Source: Candidatus Aminicenantota bacterium (lineage in GTDB: Bacteria; Acidobacteriota; Aminicenantia; Aminicenantales; Saccharicenantaceae). Taken from it: 64,000 nucleotides of DNA. The notes beneath the pieces are model-generated. The model saw only the letters and a program-made list of their open reading frames with translations, searched no databases and was not told the origin of the DNA. The position numbers were made by a program, and so were the translations under genes. Location of the stretch: the NCBI GenBank assembly GCA_014360015.1, contig JACIYJ010000004.1:62001-126000 (forward strand), given 5' to 3'. Positions 26,373 to 36,176 of the stretch are shown here, in pieces (within the stretch, counting starts at the first letter, position 1; each line of letters begins with the position of its first letter).

Positions 26373-27478
26373 GTTCTCACCTCTTTGGAATCAAGAATGG
26401 AGACAACTTGGGAGGCGCGAGCTAGCCACGTATGCCGCTTCCGAACAACCCTCGTTCTTTCGCGTTTCTCCGCAATCAGGTTTGGATTTACTGTCAAGAA
26501 AGCTAAAAGTGCTCGAAGCTCGTTTGCAGAGGACACAACCCACCCTACATCTTCCTCTTCAATAAAGCGGGCTGCTGCTGTTCCTGAATTTGTAATGATA
26601 GGTAATCCAAAACCAAGGGCTTCGAACATCTTGACCGGCATTGCAAAATCCAAATAAGGATATGGAGCACGCACAAAAATGAAAAGATCCGCGCAATAAT
26701 AGTAATTCTTTAAGTCTTCGCCACTTGCGTGTACAATTTTGATTCTACTATCACCGGAACCATAGTAGTCCTTCGCTTGGCGCCATTCATCCACTCGACA
26801 AATAATCGTCAACTCGGTCTGAGATAATGTGCGGACAACCGAGACCATGTCTCTCAGATCATACAGGGGAGGAGTCACACCACCAACATAAAGTAGCCGT
26901 ACCTTCTCGAGAGAAACCACCTCAGGCTTTACGCAAGGACTATCGTGTATTTCACAACCTGGAGGCAAAGCACTTACTCGGTCATCGGGCCAATTTCCAG
27001 GCAAAGCCCTTTTCATCAGTAACGATGGTAGAAAAAGATGATCTACAAAGCGAGTGTACTGCAACCAGTCATAGTGATAGAACGGAATAGCAATCGCCCG
27101 CTTTATCCAAGGAACTCGCTTCCGATAAAGACTGAAGCGCCAGAATACGTCTCTATAGAAAAGTCCTATTGGAATATCAAGTTGTTTTGCCCATTTGAAA
27201 AAACCAAAGTCCAAAAATGGATAAATAGGCAGATGATGTGGCTCGGTTAACAAAGTGGGCATGGTTGATGACTCGGAATATATGAAAGCAACATTACATC
27301 CCATACGGATTAAGTTCTTTATATGGCTTATGGCACGTTGCCTCTCTCGCGCGTACCCAGCAACCACCTCAACTTGGTATCCAAGTTGCCTAAAGGCGTT
27401 CAACATATATCTTGGCCGTATTTGGCTGCCAGAGGTCCCATTTTCTTCAATTGGAAGTGGATAGTGAAAAATGACCAT
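26369..27478 (-). CDS. Glycosyltransferase, GT-B fold
   Basis: A 369-residue protein with glycosyltransferase features. The N-terminus MVIFHYPLPIEENGTSGSQI resembles GT4-like enzymes that begin with a Gly/Ser-rich loop. A donor-domain core (VRLLYVGGVTPPLYDLRDMV, then MPVKMFEALGFGLPIITNSG) is clear. Donor and acceptor unknown. It overlaps the polymerase gene by 32 nt and the next glycosyltransferase by 4 nt, so these three form one translational unit. Confidence 0.8.
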   Translation of the reverse strand: MVIFHYPLPIEENGTSGSQIRPRYMLNAFRQLGYQVEVVAGYARERQRAISHIKNLIRMGCNVAFIYSESSTMPTLLTEPHHLPIYPFLDFGFFKWAKQLDIPIGLFYRDVFWRFSLYRKRVPWIKRAIAIPFYHYDWLQYTRFVDHLFLPSLLMKRALPGNWPDDRVSALPPGCEIHDSPCVKPEVVSLEKVRLLYVGGVTPPLYDLRDMVSVVRTLSQTELTIICRVDEWRQAKDYYGSGDSRIKIVHASGEDLKNYYYCADLFIFVRAPYPYLDFAMPVKMFEALGFGLPIITNSGTAAARFIEEEDVGWVVSSANELRALLAFLTVNPNLIAEKRERTRVVRKRHTWLARASQVVSILDSKEVRT

Positions 27479-28832
27479 AGTTTTTTAATCGACCTCTCCT
27501 AAATGATTTTCTAAATGATAATGAGCTTATGTAAATACCGAGTAGTATTATAGCAACCATAAAAAGCCAAACGGGGTTCCACAGGAAGTCTACGAAACCG
27601 CCAGTTATGGGAAAACCAAAGATAAAATAACCTATAACAGCCAAAAAAACAGGTGTCTTTGGGAGTGAAATGAGCTGATTATAAACAAATTGTACAATTA
27701 CTCCCACAATAACTGGGGCAAGTAAAAGGCCAATAAATCCGAAATTAGCCCATGCTTCTGCAATGAATAGCGTATTCATCACGCCAGCAGCGCCTGCCTT
27801 AATATACAATGGAGAAAAAATCTCCATCAACAGCCTAGCAGAACGCGCGTGTTCAACCCCTAGCATGGAAGAAAGCCAAGCCGGGAAGCTCCCTCCATTT
27901 AAAAAGGGATGGATGCGTGGAAATATATCAAAAGTAAGAGGCAAAGCAGCTACTTGCCCCATTAAAAGCCTGCCTAATGGCCCACTATTAATAGAAACAT
28001 CTAAACGACCTGTTATTAGAACATAAAAGCCTAAAATCAAGCCCAATGTTAAAACTACAATCTTAATTAGATCCTTAACACTGCTCTTTCCTTTTATTGT
28101 ACTTTTGATAATAAATATAGTAATTAAATATTCTATTGGTAAAGCTTTCTCACCAGTAGATAATAAAGCCATTAGCGCAACAATTGCTGTGAAATAAAAC
28201 CACAATTTATATCGTAGCGACTTGTATAGAAAGTTATATGCATAGGCAATATAAGATACAAATGGACCCAAAAACAACGAAAAAAGATTTCGTATATATA
28301 TGTTGCCACTAAACTCCTTAGAAGCTTCAATTCTCAAACGGTTAAAACTGACTGGATCGACTTTGTCAACAAGGACAGCAACCATCGGGAGCTCTTTAAT
28401 TTGAGAAAATGTATAAATCGTAGCAAAAAAAGCTATAACAGATAGAACTACACAATACAGCACAAGAGCATTATCCCCCTCACTTTGTAATGGTCTTAGC
28501 CGGGAGCCAAGATAGTTGTGAAGCTTTTTCTTGATTTCACCTCTAAACAGCAATTTCTGCGCTAATATCATAGACGAGGGCATAATTAGCATTACATAGC
28601 ATACAGCAAAATATGATGAAAATAATGATTGTTTCGAGGCCAATGATATTCGGTAATGATATACTCCGAATAAAGATAAATTGATTCCAATAAATGTAAG
28701 AATAAAAAGTTGAACGTAAAATATAAATGAAACAATATTTAACCGAAGTAATGACATGGTTCCAGCAGCTTTTTTAAAGAGGTAAAAACTCAAAACCAAT
28801 ACTATTACAGAAAATAGAGCATACATGTACAT
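27447..28832 (-). CDS. Wzy-like O-antigen/oligosaccharide polymerase
   Basis: A 461-residue, very hydrophobic protein with about 11-12 membrane segments, a central loop near residues 140-185 and a late loop near 320-370 containing HPFLNGGSFPAWLSSMLG. AT-rich codon use, poor similarity at sight and position inside a glycosyltransferase operon are all typical of Wzy proteins, which join undecaprenyl-linked repeat units in the periplasm. An exporter or ligase role cannot be excluded from sequence alone. Confidence 0.72.
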   Translation of the reverse strand: MYMYALFSVIVLVLSFYLFKKAAGTMSLLRLNIVSFIFYVQLFILTFIGINLSLFGVYHYRISLASKQSLFSSYFAVCYVMLIMPSSMILAQKLLFRGEIKKKLHNYLGSRLRPLQSEGDNALVLYCVVLSVIAFFATIYTFSQIKELPMVAVLVDKVDPVSFNRLRIEASKEFSGNIYIRNLFSLFLGPFVSYIAYAYNFLYKSLRYKLWFYFTAIVALMALLSTGEKALPIEYLITIFIIKSTIKGKSSVKDLIKIVVLTLGLILGFYVLITGRLDVSINSGPLGRLLMGQVAALPLTFDIFPRIHPFLNGGSFPAWLSSMLGVEHARSARLLMEIFSPLYIKAGAAGVMNTLFIAEAWANFGFIGLLLAPVIVGVIVQFVYNQLISLPKTPVFLAVIGYFIFGFPITGGFVDFLWNPVWLFMVAIILLGIYISSLSFRKSFRRGRLKNYGHFSLSTSN

Positions 28833-29079
28833 TAATTTTTCTCCAATAAATAACTTACCTTTCTATTTATGAACCCAATGCCCTCCCTATTGTTTGGGAA
28901 GATAAATATTAAGATGGACAATGCAAAATTTTTTTGTGTGAGGAAACCGTAGATGAAGATTAATATATACGAATTGGAGCAGGATATTTTCCATCTTTGA
29001 TATTTGCAAAATTAGCCTTGATGACGACAAGATAGCCAAGATTCTGAGGTACTCCCCATAGTTTGGACAGAAAGGGCTT
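28833..29079. other. Gene-free spacer between wzy-like gene and IS3 remnant
   Basis: No gene recognised. A 77-residue minus-strand frame running through it looks like read-through of transposon debris. Confidence 0.4.
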
Positions 29080-29727
29080 GAATAAAGTGCATTCTTGTCC
29101 TGCCTTTGTCTTCCTTATAAGTCTTATCTTAAGCATTTCATATGCTCGCTTCAAGCGATTTCGAAGCTGCCGGACTGCCAAAATATACCTCATGCGGAGT
29201 CCTGTAACCTAAAGCTTGATGCAGCCTCTCTGTGTTATAGAACCGAAAATAAGCTTCCAGACTTTCCTTAGCTTCACTGACCGTCCGGTACTCATGAAGA
29301 TAAACCTCCTCATATTTAACTGTCCGCCACAAGCGCTCTACAAAAATGCTGCCATATATCTAATCCCGACCATCCAAGCTGATTTTCACCCTGGATTCCT
29401 TTAATAACCCATTAAACTCCTAAACCGTAAACTGAACTCCATGTTCCGTGTTGAATATATCTGCCCTGGAGGTCCAGAGAGATCTTCTTAAACCTTCGAC
29501 ACAGAACTTGGAATCCAGCATATTCAATAGCTCCCAGGAGAGAACATAGCGACTCGCCCAGTCCATTACCACCCCCATGTACACAAAAACATGGGCTAAA
29601 CGAATGTAGGTTATATCCGCCCCCCAGACCTGGTCAGGTCGCTCTACCTTCACCTCCTCAAGTAGATAAGGATATAGCTTATGCCCAGTGGAAGAGAAGC
29701 TTTTCCATTTCCAAGGATAGATAGCTT
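29080..29727 (-). pseudogene. Truncated IS3-family transposase orfB (first element)
   Basis: Reading leftward from 29727, GHKLYPYLLEEVKVERPDQV then WGADITYIRLAHVFVYMGVV and MDWASRYVLSWEL are the integrase core of IS3 orfB. After a break, YRTVSEAKESLEAYFRFYN and TERLHQALGYRTPHEVYF are its C-terminus. The N-terminal third and orfA of this element are missing, and the sequence ends abruptly where the terminal repeat of another element begins at about 29730. Confidence 0.82.
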
Positions 29728-29830
29728 GTACTGCACCCCGAAAGTCAAGACAGTTTTTTGGGTTTTTAGAGATAGAGGTTAAAAAGTCTTTAGCTTATTT
29801 CATAATGAACAGACCTCCCCTCTCTGCGCC

Positions 29831-30259
29831 CTATGTTGCTCCTCCCACAGCCGACTGAACTCTTTCGGACTCCGATAGCCTATGGCTGAATGCACATAGA
29901 GCTCGTTGTAATCTAGTTCCGCAAAGCCCCCAGCTACACTTAACGAGCGAGCCTTCATCCCCTTCAATACCGCTTTCAGAGTAGCTCGTCTGTTTTTTTA
30001 ATAACTCTATGGCAATTGTCTGCCGCCCGATGATCTTCTCCAGCTTCTCTACCTTAGCCCGAAGCACCTTGACCTCATCCTCTGTCCCCCCGTTGCTTAA
30101 GGCCTTCTGCTCAGCTTCCAGAAACTTATCCCGCCACCGGTAATAAAGGGCCGAGCTTATCTGATGCTCCCAACAGATCTCGGACACCGAACGCTGCCCC
30201 CTTAGCCCCTCAAGCACTATGGCTAATTTCTCCTCGGCTGACCATTCCCTGGCTTTCAT
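29831..30259 (-). pseudogene. IS3-family orfA fused to an orfB C-terminal scrap
   Basis: From M at 30259 (MKAREWSAEEKLAIVLEGLR) an HTH_Tnp_1 helix-turn-helix (VSEICWEHQISSALYYRWRD) and a leucine-zipper-like helix (VKVLRAKVEKLEKIIGR) make a normal orfA of about 100 residues. The frame then runs into non-matching sequence, because the orfB body is missing and its C-terminus lies in another frame. GGAGGTGATG gives the ribosome site. The IS256 element sits only about 20 bp upstream and has separated orfA from its promoter end. Confidence 0.75.
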
Positions 30260-30279
30260 CACCTTCACCTCCTTGACGT

Positions 30280-31578
30280 GGGAGTAAAGAAAATATTGTG
30301 TCTGGTAATATATATAGCTTGAAAGGAGGAAAAGCAAGATGGACGAAGACATTCTTGAGAAAGCCAAGGAACAAGCTCTGGCCAAGGTTGGTAAGAAGTA
30401 CTTTGGTGAGGAGCTTCAAGGTGAGCAGAAATTAGCTTTGAAGTACTTTTTTGAGGAGATGCTCAACGAGCTCATGCGGGCAGAGAGAGAGGTGTTTTTG
30501 GAGAAGGATACCCGCAACAAAGGCAATGGTTATTATCAACGGGACTTAGTCACAGGTTCTTTGAGGCTCAACCTGGATGTTCCGCGAGACAGGCGCGGCA
30601 GGTTTCGACCTCAGGTTCTTCCAGCCCATTACCAGAGGGTAGATGAAGAATACACTGACTTGTTGATGAGCCTGGTGGTCAATGGCTACTCGGAAAGTCA
30701 GGTAATAAGGTCTTTAAGGGAATTGGGCCTTCCATACTCTGAAGCTGAGCTGAACCGGATCAAAGAAGAACTCCAGGGGAAGCTTAACGATTTTAAGCAG
30801 AGGGAACTTCCTGCCGAAGCCTTAGCTTTATTCATTGATGGCTACCACACGGAGATAAAAGACAAGGCCAAAGTTCGTAAAGCCTGTGTTTATACGGTGT
30901 TAGGAATAGATTTACAGGGGAGAAAAGACATCTACGGCTTTTATACCTTCTTTGGCTCAGAGAATAGGGCTTCGTGGCTGAAGATATTTAATGACCTGAT
31001 AGAACGAGGGCTGAAGAAAGTAGCTTTGATAGTCAGCGATGACTTTCCTGGACTGACTGAAGCAATAAAGACACTCTTTCCTCTAACCGATCACCAGCTC
31101 TGTTTCCTCCATCTTCAGCGTAACGTCAGGAGGAATATGGGCAAAGAGGATGCCCGTCTGTTCAACCGGGAGCTGGAAAATATTCGTTTGTCCCGGGACT
31201 ATGAGCAAGCCCAGGAGAGGCTCGAGCAGCTCTGCCAGCACTACCAGAGTAAATACCCAACGTTCATTAAGAATATCCAGTCCAAGCTAACTCACTATGT
31301 CTGCTTCTTAAAGTATCCAGAAGAGATAAGAAGATACCTCTACACTACTAATGCCGTGGAGAATTTCAACAGCCGGATAGAGCAAATCAAGTCCAGACTT
31401 GGTGGATATTTTCAGTCGGTGGAGATTCTGGAGATAAATCTTCTGCTCCAGACTGAGCGCCTGAAGCAGGGAAAATGGAAAAATCCTCTACCTGTGCTGA
31501 AGTCCAGAGCCTACGAAATCCAACAACTCTTTAACCTCAAGTTCTATGAACAGACACAAAATTATTGACAAGTGTCCC
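30280..31578 (+). mobile_element. IS256-family insertion sequence, complete
   Basis: The element is 1299 bp, usual for the family. Its ends are GGGAGTAAAGAAAATATTG on the left and, on the minus strand, GGGACACTTGTCAATAATT on the right, each followed by GTGTCTG at 30298-30304 and 31551-31557. TGACGT abuts both ends (30274-30279 and 31579-31584), a candidate target duplication though shorter than the usual 8 bp. It interrupts the upstream part of the IS3-type element. Confidence 0.75.
30339..31568 (+). CDS. IS256-family transposase (Transposase_mut)
   Basis: A 409-residue DDE transposase of the mutator superfamily, full length and without frameshift. Catalytic aspartates are expected in ALFIDGYHTEI and ALIVSDDFPGL, and the glutamate in TTNAVENFNSRIEQIKSRLG (abridged TTNAVENFNSRI). 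The DHQLCFLHLQRNV motif is the conserved H-rich stretch after the second Asp. AAAGGAGG lies just before the ATG. Intactness suggests recent arrival compared with the decayed IS3 and IS110 sequences around it. Confidence 0.93.
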   Translation: MDEDILEKAKEQALAKVGKKYFGEELQGEQKLALKYFFEEMLNELMRAEREVFLEKDTRNKGNGYYQRDLVTGSLRLNLDVPRDRRGRFRPQVLPAHYQRVDEEYTDLLMSLVVNGYSESQVIRSLRELGLPYSEAELNRIKEELQGKLNDFKQRELPAEALALFIDGYHTEIKDKAKVRKACVYTVLGIDLQGRKDIYGFYTFFGSENRASWLKIFNDLIERGLKKVALIVSDDFPGLTEAIKTLFPLTDHQLCFLHLQRNVRRNMGKEDARLFNRELENIRLSRDYEQAQERLEQLCQHYQSKYPTFIKNIQSKLTHYVCFLKYPEEIRRYLYTTNAVENFNSRIEQIKSRLGGYFQSVEILEINLLLQTERLKQGKWKNPLPVLKSRAYEIQQLFNLKFYEQTQNY

Positions 31579-31681
31579 TGACGTTATTATTTTTACCTCT
31601 ATCCTCCCTACCTGTCCACCTCCGTCAGGGGGTCAGTATAAAATACTCATAAATACGATCATCAAACTTCATAAGCTTCTC

Positions 31682-32761
31682 CTACCTTTCACCCTTACCA
31701 CTTATCACCTTTTTCAAAACCTCAGCTATCTTCCACGCCGAGTATTTGTCTTCAAACATTACCTCTTCTCCTTCTCTTACGCTCTTCAATTCAGACGCTA
31801 TTTTTACACAATCTGACCCTACTAATCTATTCCATCCTAACTTTACTGTCTCAATCCACTCTGTCTCATCCCTTAAAGTTATACAGGGAACTCTTAGCCA
31901 GAAGGCTTCTTTTTGGACTCCTCCAGAATCTGTAAGAATTGCTTTGGCATTCTTTTCTAAATTTATCATATCAAGATAACCTACAGGGTCTATAACCTTA
32001 ATATTCTCTAATAAAAGAGACTCTAAGTTAAGCTCTTTTATTCTATTCTTTGTCCTTGGATGTATGGGAAAGATTACAGGTCTATCTAGTTGGGATAATG
32101 CGGTTAGAATATTTTTTAGCCTCTCGTAATTATCGGTATTTTCTGCCCTATGAATAGTAGCAAGATAGTATTCTTTAGGCTTAAGATTAAGTCTTACTAA
32201 AATCTTACTTTTTTTCTCGCTTATCTTTGAAAAATGCATCAGGGCATCAAACATTATGTCGCCTACAAGATAAACTCCTTTTGTTATGCCCTCTCTTTCT
32301 AAGTTCCTTACAGCAGTCTCTGTGGGACAAAAGAGAATGTCTGAAAGATGGTCAGCTACGATTCTATTTATCTCTTCAGGCATATTTTTATTAAAGCTTC
32401 TAAGCCCTGCTTCAACATGGGCCAATTGAATATGAAGCTTTGATGCAGCTAATGCACCAGCTAATGTTGAATTTGTATCTCCATAGACTATAACTAAATT
32501 TGGTTTTTCTTTTAAAAGGACTTCTTCTATAGCAATGAGCATTCTTCCTGTCTGCTCTCCATGAGATCCTGAGCCTATTCCAAGGTTATAGTCTGGCTCT
32601 GGAATTTCCAATTCTTCAAAAAAGAGTTCACTCATATTCTCATCATAATGCTGGCCAGTATGCACTATAACTTCATTAAATCCTTCTTTCCTCAGCTTTT
32701 TAGAAAGAGGGGCAAGCTTTACGAATTGTGGCCGAGCGCCTACGATATCGAGAATTTTCAT
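31682..32761 (-). CDS. Non-hydrolysing UDP-sugar 2-epimerase (WecB/WbpI-like)
   Basis: A 359-residue epimerase with VGARPQFVKLAPLSKKL, DTNSTLAGALAA and HVEAGLRSFNK motifs and a complete C-terminal half (DSGGVQKEAFWL, VPCITLRDETEW). The WecB type makes UDP-ManNAc from UDP-GlcNAc; the WbpI type acts on UDP-GlcNAc3NAcA. The four genes upstream supply the WbpA, WbpB, WbpE and WbpD steps, so the WbpI activity, giving UDP-ManNAc3NAcA, is the more coherent reading. The choice between them is inference. It follows the dehydrogenase by 1 nt. Confidence 0.88.
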   Translation of the reverse strand: MKILDIVGARPQFVKLAPLSKKLRKEGFNEVIVHTGQHYDENMSELFFEELEIPEPDYNLGIGSGSHGEQTGRMLIAIEEVLLKEKPNLVIVYGDTNSTLAGALAASKLHIQLAHVEAGLRSFNKNMPEEINRIVADHLSDILFCPTETAVRNLEREGITKGVYLVGDIMFDALMHFSKISEKKSKILVRLNLKPKEYYLATIHRAENTDNYERLKNILTALSQLDRPVIFPIHPRTKNRIKELNLESLLLENIKVIDPVGYLDMINLEKNAKAILTDSGGVQKEAFWLRVPCITLRDETEWIETVKLGWNRLVGSDCVKIASELKSVREGEEVMFEDKYSAWKIAEVLKKVISGKGER

Positions 32762-32762
32762 G

Positions 32763-34073
32763 CTAATTTTGTCCGATGCTGCGGCAAATCAACCCTTGAC
32801 GTCTAAACTCTTCAATATCTATTATCCGGCGCCCGTCTATCCAAACTGGGATTTCTAATTGTGAAAGTTCAGCATCTTTATAGAAATCGTGAGCAACCAT
32901 TACAACAGCTGCGTCACAATTTTTTGCCAGCGTTTTAATATCCCCCTGATAGCCAGGTACCCAGGGATCATGAATGACCACCTCAGCTCCCAACCTCCTT
33001 AGTTCATCAACCAAAACAGCACTAGGGCTGTTGCGCGTATCATCTGAATTTTCCAGATAAGCATATCCAAGGACCAGAATGCGTGAGCCTGTTATTTCTT
33101 TACCTGCCTCAACCAATGCTTCCTTTAATAGCTCGACCATATGTAATGGCATAAAATCATTCACCGTCCTGGCAGCAGCAATAAGTTTTACCGGAACCCT
33201 GCCCTGAGCTCCATAAGCCAGAAGCCAGGGATCTTTTGGAAGGCAATGTCCACCTACACCAGCTCCAGGCATAAGCATATCACGGCCCGGACATTTGTTG
33301 ACCAACTCACGGACACGTAAAACATCTGCTCCTACAGCTTCGCAGATCAGAGCAACTTCGTTGGCAAAAGCTATGTTGACATCTCGATAAGCATTTTCTA
33401 CTGTTTTGACCAGCTCGGCTGTCACGCAATCTGCCGGGTCAAGGTCTGCCTTTGGAATAATATGTCGATAAAGCTTTATCATCACCTCTGAAACTTCAGG
33501 AGATTCTCCTCCACAGACCCGGCTTAAGTTACGAAGGTTAAAAAGCAACCTGCCTGGCATTACTCTCTCAGGACATACGCCGACATATAAATCTTTTCCG
33601 GCGCGCTTACCTGAACTTGTCTCCAGCGCTGGTCGGACTAAATTATTCGTAGTGCCAGGGGAGACCGTTGACTCTACAATCACCAGGGCGCCATTCTTGA
33701 GTACAGGGCCAAGACTGCGGCAAACATTATTAAGAGCGTTATATCTTGGGATATGATCTTCATCAACGGGAGTTTCGACGTCGATAAGAAAAACATCACA
33801 ATCTCTGAGCTCTTCATAGTTCGTTGTAGCCTTTAAATTGCCGCTGGCAATGACCGAAGCCAGTAATTCCGCTAGGCCGGGCTCTTTTCCTTCGATTGGC
33901 GAAATCCCCGCATTAATCTTAGCCACGCGCTCGTCTTTGATATCCACTCCAGTTACCTTAAAGCCAGCTTCAGCAAAAAGGCAGGCAACCGGAAGTCCTA
34001 CATAGCCTAATCCGATGACACCTATTCTGGCAGATTTATCCTCTATTTTTTGCTTTAACTCAACCAGATTCAT
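32763..34073 (-). CDS. UDP-N-acetylhexosamine 6-dehydrogenase (WbpA/WecC family)
   Basis: A 436-residue nucleotide-sugar dehydrogenase. The N-terminal NAD fold is IGVIGLGYVGLPVACLFAEA; the catalytic cysteine is in GVGGHCLPKDPW; the C-terminal domain includes VLGYAYLENSDDTRNSPS. It oxidises C6 of a UDP-HexNAc twice to the uronic acid. The five-gene order here fits UDP-GlcNAc as substrate (WbpA step) rather than UDP-ManNAc (WecC). It overlaps the oxidoreductase gene upstream by 4 nt. Confidence 0.9.
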   Translation of the reverse strand: MNLVELKQKIEDKSARIGVIGLGYVGLPVACLFAEAGFKVTGVDIKDERVAKINAGISPIEGKEPGLAELLASVIASGNLKATTNYEELRDCDVFLIDVETPVDEDHIPRYNALNNVCRSLGPVLKNGALVIVESTVSPGTTNNLVRPALETSSGKRAGKDLYVGVCPERVMPGRLLFNLRNLSRVCGGESPEVSEVMIKLYRHIIPKADLDPADCVTAELVKTVENAYRDVNIAFANEVALICEAVGADVLRVRELVNKCPGRDMLMPGAGVGGHCLPKDPWLLAYGAQGRVPVKLIAAARTVNDFMPLHMVELLKEALVEAGKEITGSRILVLGYAYLENSDDTRNSPSAVLVDELRRLGAEVVIHDPWVPGYQGDIKTLAKNCDAAVVMVAHDFYKDAELSQLEIPVWIDGRRIIDIEEFRRQGLICRSIGQN

Positions 34074-35077
34074 GACAAAACCTCTATTACTTGATGATTC
34101 TGCGCCGATTTTACAAGAAGAAGGGCTAATTTCAACACAGTTAAGCCATCCTCTCCGGTCACTGGGACAGGCCCTCCGTTTATTACTGCAGAAACAAAAG
34201 CTTCCAGCTCGGCTTTTAATGGCTCATATCGAACCAATGGGAACCGAATCATTTTGCCTTCGCTGACTCCTTTGAGCAGACGCAAGGTAGGCCACATTTC
34301 GCCATTAATGTAAGCATTTTCATAAAAATAAAGGTCCTGGGTTAAATCGTCCACCCGGAACATGCCACGCTCGCCCAACACAAGAATTTCTCTTACTTTA
34401 GTTGGAGTGAGCCAGTTTATTTCGAGAAGACCAACAAGGCCGCTTTGAAATCGGAGAATAGCCATAAGCGAATCTTCATGGTCAGTATGAATTCGCTGCT
34501 CGGTTTCAGCGTAGAGTCGGAGCGGTTCATCTCCACTGACAAAACGCATTATATCCAGATCATGAGGGGCCAGGTCCACGACCACTCCGACATCTCTGAT
34601 GCGCGCCGGAAAAGGACCAACTCTGCGGCAAGCTATCTGAAATATTCTGCCCAATTCTCCATTATTCAAGTGTTCTTTTAGGGCCTGGATAGCAGGATTA
34701 AAACGCACAATATGCCCCACCATAAGCTTCCGATTAAGTTCATTGGCTCGCTCGATCATTCGCTGTCCTTCTTCAACCGTGGCCGCAATAGGCTTTTCAA
34801 TCAGAACGTGAGCTCCCGCTTCCATAGCATCAAGTGCCACATTAAGATGAAAACTGGTGGGAACAGCAATAGAAACGATATCGGGCTTTTCTTTTTCGAG
34901 CATCTCACGGTAATCGGCATAAGAAGGAACTCTATACTTAAAAGCGATTCTTTCGGCTTTTTCTAAATCAGGGTCAGATATAGCTGCCAGGGCTACATTA
35001 TCAATTTCAGTATATACGCGGGCATGATGTTGGCCCATAGAGCCAACTCCGATAACCGCCGCTTTCAACTCTGGCAT
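34070..35077 (-). CDS. Gfo/Idh/MocA oxidoreductase, WbpB/WlbA-like 3-dehydrogenase
   Basis: A 335-residue NAD-dependent oxidoreductase: AAVIGVGSMGQHHARVY is the dinucleotide fold, IEKPIAATVEEGQRMI holds the EKP motif, and PHDLDIMRFVSGD lies in the substrate domain. WbpB and WlbA oxidise C3 of UDP-GlcNAcA to the 3-keto sugar. The aminotransferase and acetyltransferase genes on its upstream side carry out the following steps in characterised pathways, supporting this assignment. Confidence 0.85.
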   Translation of the reverse strand: MPELKAAVIGVGSMGQHHARVYTEIDNVALAAISDPDLEKAERIAFKYRVPSYADYREMLEKEKPDIVSIAVPTSFHLNVALDAMEAGAHVLIEKPIAATVEEGQRMIERANELNRKLMVGHIVRFNPAIQALKEHLNNGELGRIFQIACRRVGPFPARIRDVGVVVDLAPHDLDIMRFVSGDEPLRLYAETEQRIHTDHEDSLMAILRFQSGLVGLLEINWLTPTKVREILVLGERGMFRVDDLTQDLYFYENAYINGEMWPTLRLLKGVSEGKMIRFPLVRYEPLKAELEAFVSAVINGGPVPVTGEDGLTVLKLALLLVKSAQNHQVIEVLS

Positions 35078-35081
35078 TGGT

Positions 35082-36176
35082 TTATCTCTCCATAAAAGAA
35101 TTGACTGTTAAGATTATCTTATCTAAATCTTCTTTGGTTAAAGCTGGATGCACAGGCAAAGAGAGCACCTCAGAAGCCGCTTTTTCAGCTTCAGGCAGAG
35201 TCTGGTTGTACCCTAACTCTTTAACATAAAAAGTTTGTTTATGAATAGGGATAGGATAGTAGATACTTGTGCCAATCTGATTTTCTGTTAAGTATGCCTG
35301 AAGCGCATCTCTCTTGCCGTTTGGGACACGAATTGTATATTGATGAAAAACATGTTTGCAGTTCTTTGGTACGAAAGGAACTTCGACCCCGCGTAAATTT
35401 GCACTAAGATAGGCGGCGTTAGCAATCCGAGCTTCGTTAAAGCGCTCTAATTTTCTCAGTTGAGCCAAGCCAATTGCAGCATGGACATCAGTCATCCGAA
35501 AATTAAAGCCTAATTCATCATGATAATAGCGGCGCCTCATCCCATGCTGCCGAATCACATTACATTTTTCAGCGATTACTGGGTCGTTGGTGGTAATCAT
35601 TCCTCCTTCGGCAGAAGTGATGTTTTTTGTCGGATAAAGAGAGAAGGCACCAGTACCGAAAGAACCAACCTTCTTGCCTTTATATTCAGCGCCGTGTGAT
35701 TGGCAGGCATCTTCGATAATGATCAGGTTATATCTTTTGGCTAATTCCATTATAGGGTCCATATCACATGGCAAACCAAACAGATGCACAGGCATAATCG
35801 CTTTTGTTTTTTTAGTTATTGCCTTTTCAATTTTATTAGGGTCGATATTAAATGTTTTAGAATCGATATCTACAAAGACCGGTCTGGCTCCTGTGTACAG
35901 GATGCTGTTAGCTGAGGCGATGAAAGTAAACGGCGAGGTAATGACTTCATCGCCATCACCTATGCCGTGGGCTAAAAGCGCGACATGAAGAGCTGTCGTA
36001 CCACTGGTTGTAGCAATTGCATATTTTACTCCGCACATCCGGGCAAATTCTTCCTCGAAAGCCTTGACCCGAGGACCCTGGGCGATGATGCCAGATTCGA
36101 GGACCTCTAAGACAGCCTTTTTTTCTTCTTCACCGATTAAGGGTTTGGCAATTGGAATCATATTGCTTTCCTCCAT
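35082..36176 (-). CDS. DegT-family aminotransferase, WbpE/WlbC-like
   Basis: A 364-residue PLP aminotransferase with N-terminus [20 protein letters not shown], the cofactor motif [15 protein letters not shown] and the lysine in [13 protein letters not shown]. WbpE and WlbC aminate C3 of UDP-3-keto-GlcNAcA. It differs from the PglE-like enzyme at 19426, which belongs with the 4,6-dehydratase. It overlaps the acetyltransferase gene by 19 nt. Confidence 0.87.
   Translation of the reverse strand: MEESNMIPIAKPLIGEEEKKAVLEVLESGIIAQGPRVKAFEEEFARMCGVKYAIATTSGTTALHVALLAHGIGDGDEVITSPFTFIASANSILYTGARPVFVDIDSKTFNIDPNKIEKAITKKTKAIMPVHLFGLPCDMDPIMELAKRYNLIIIEDACQSHGAEYKGKKVGSFGTGAFSLYPTKNITSAEGGMITTNDPVIAEKCNVIRQHGMRRRYYHDELGFNFRMTDVHAAIGLAQLRKLERFNEARIANAAYLSANLRGVEVPFVPKNCKHVFHQYTIRVPNGKRDALQAYLTENQIGTSIYYPIPIHKQTFYVKELGYNQTLPEAEKAASEVLSLPVHPALTKEDLDKIILTVNSFMER

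Larger units (their letters stand above)
29730..31645 (-). mobile_element. IS150-type IS3-family derivative, internally deleted and interrupted by an IS256 element
   Basis: The left end TGTACTGCACCCCGAAAGTC (29730) and the right end (minus strand TATACTGACCCCCTGACGG, near 31645) match each other and the TGTACTGACCCC-type ends of IS150-group elements. Subtracting the 1.3-kb IS256 insert leaves only about 620 bp. That remainder holds orfA and then directly the last codons of orfB (LDYNELYVHSAIGYRSPKEF at about 29830-29920). Most of orfB is deleted, so the element cannot move on its own. Confidence 0.75.
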
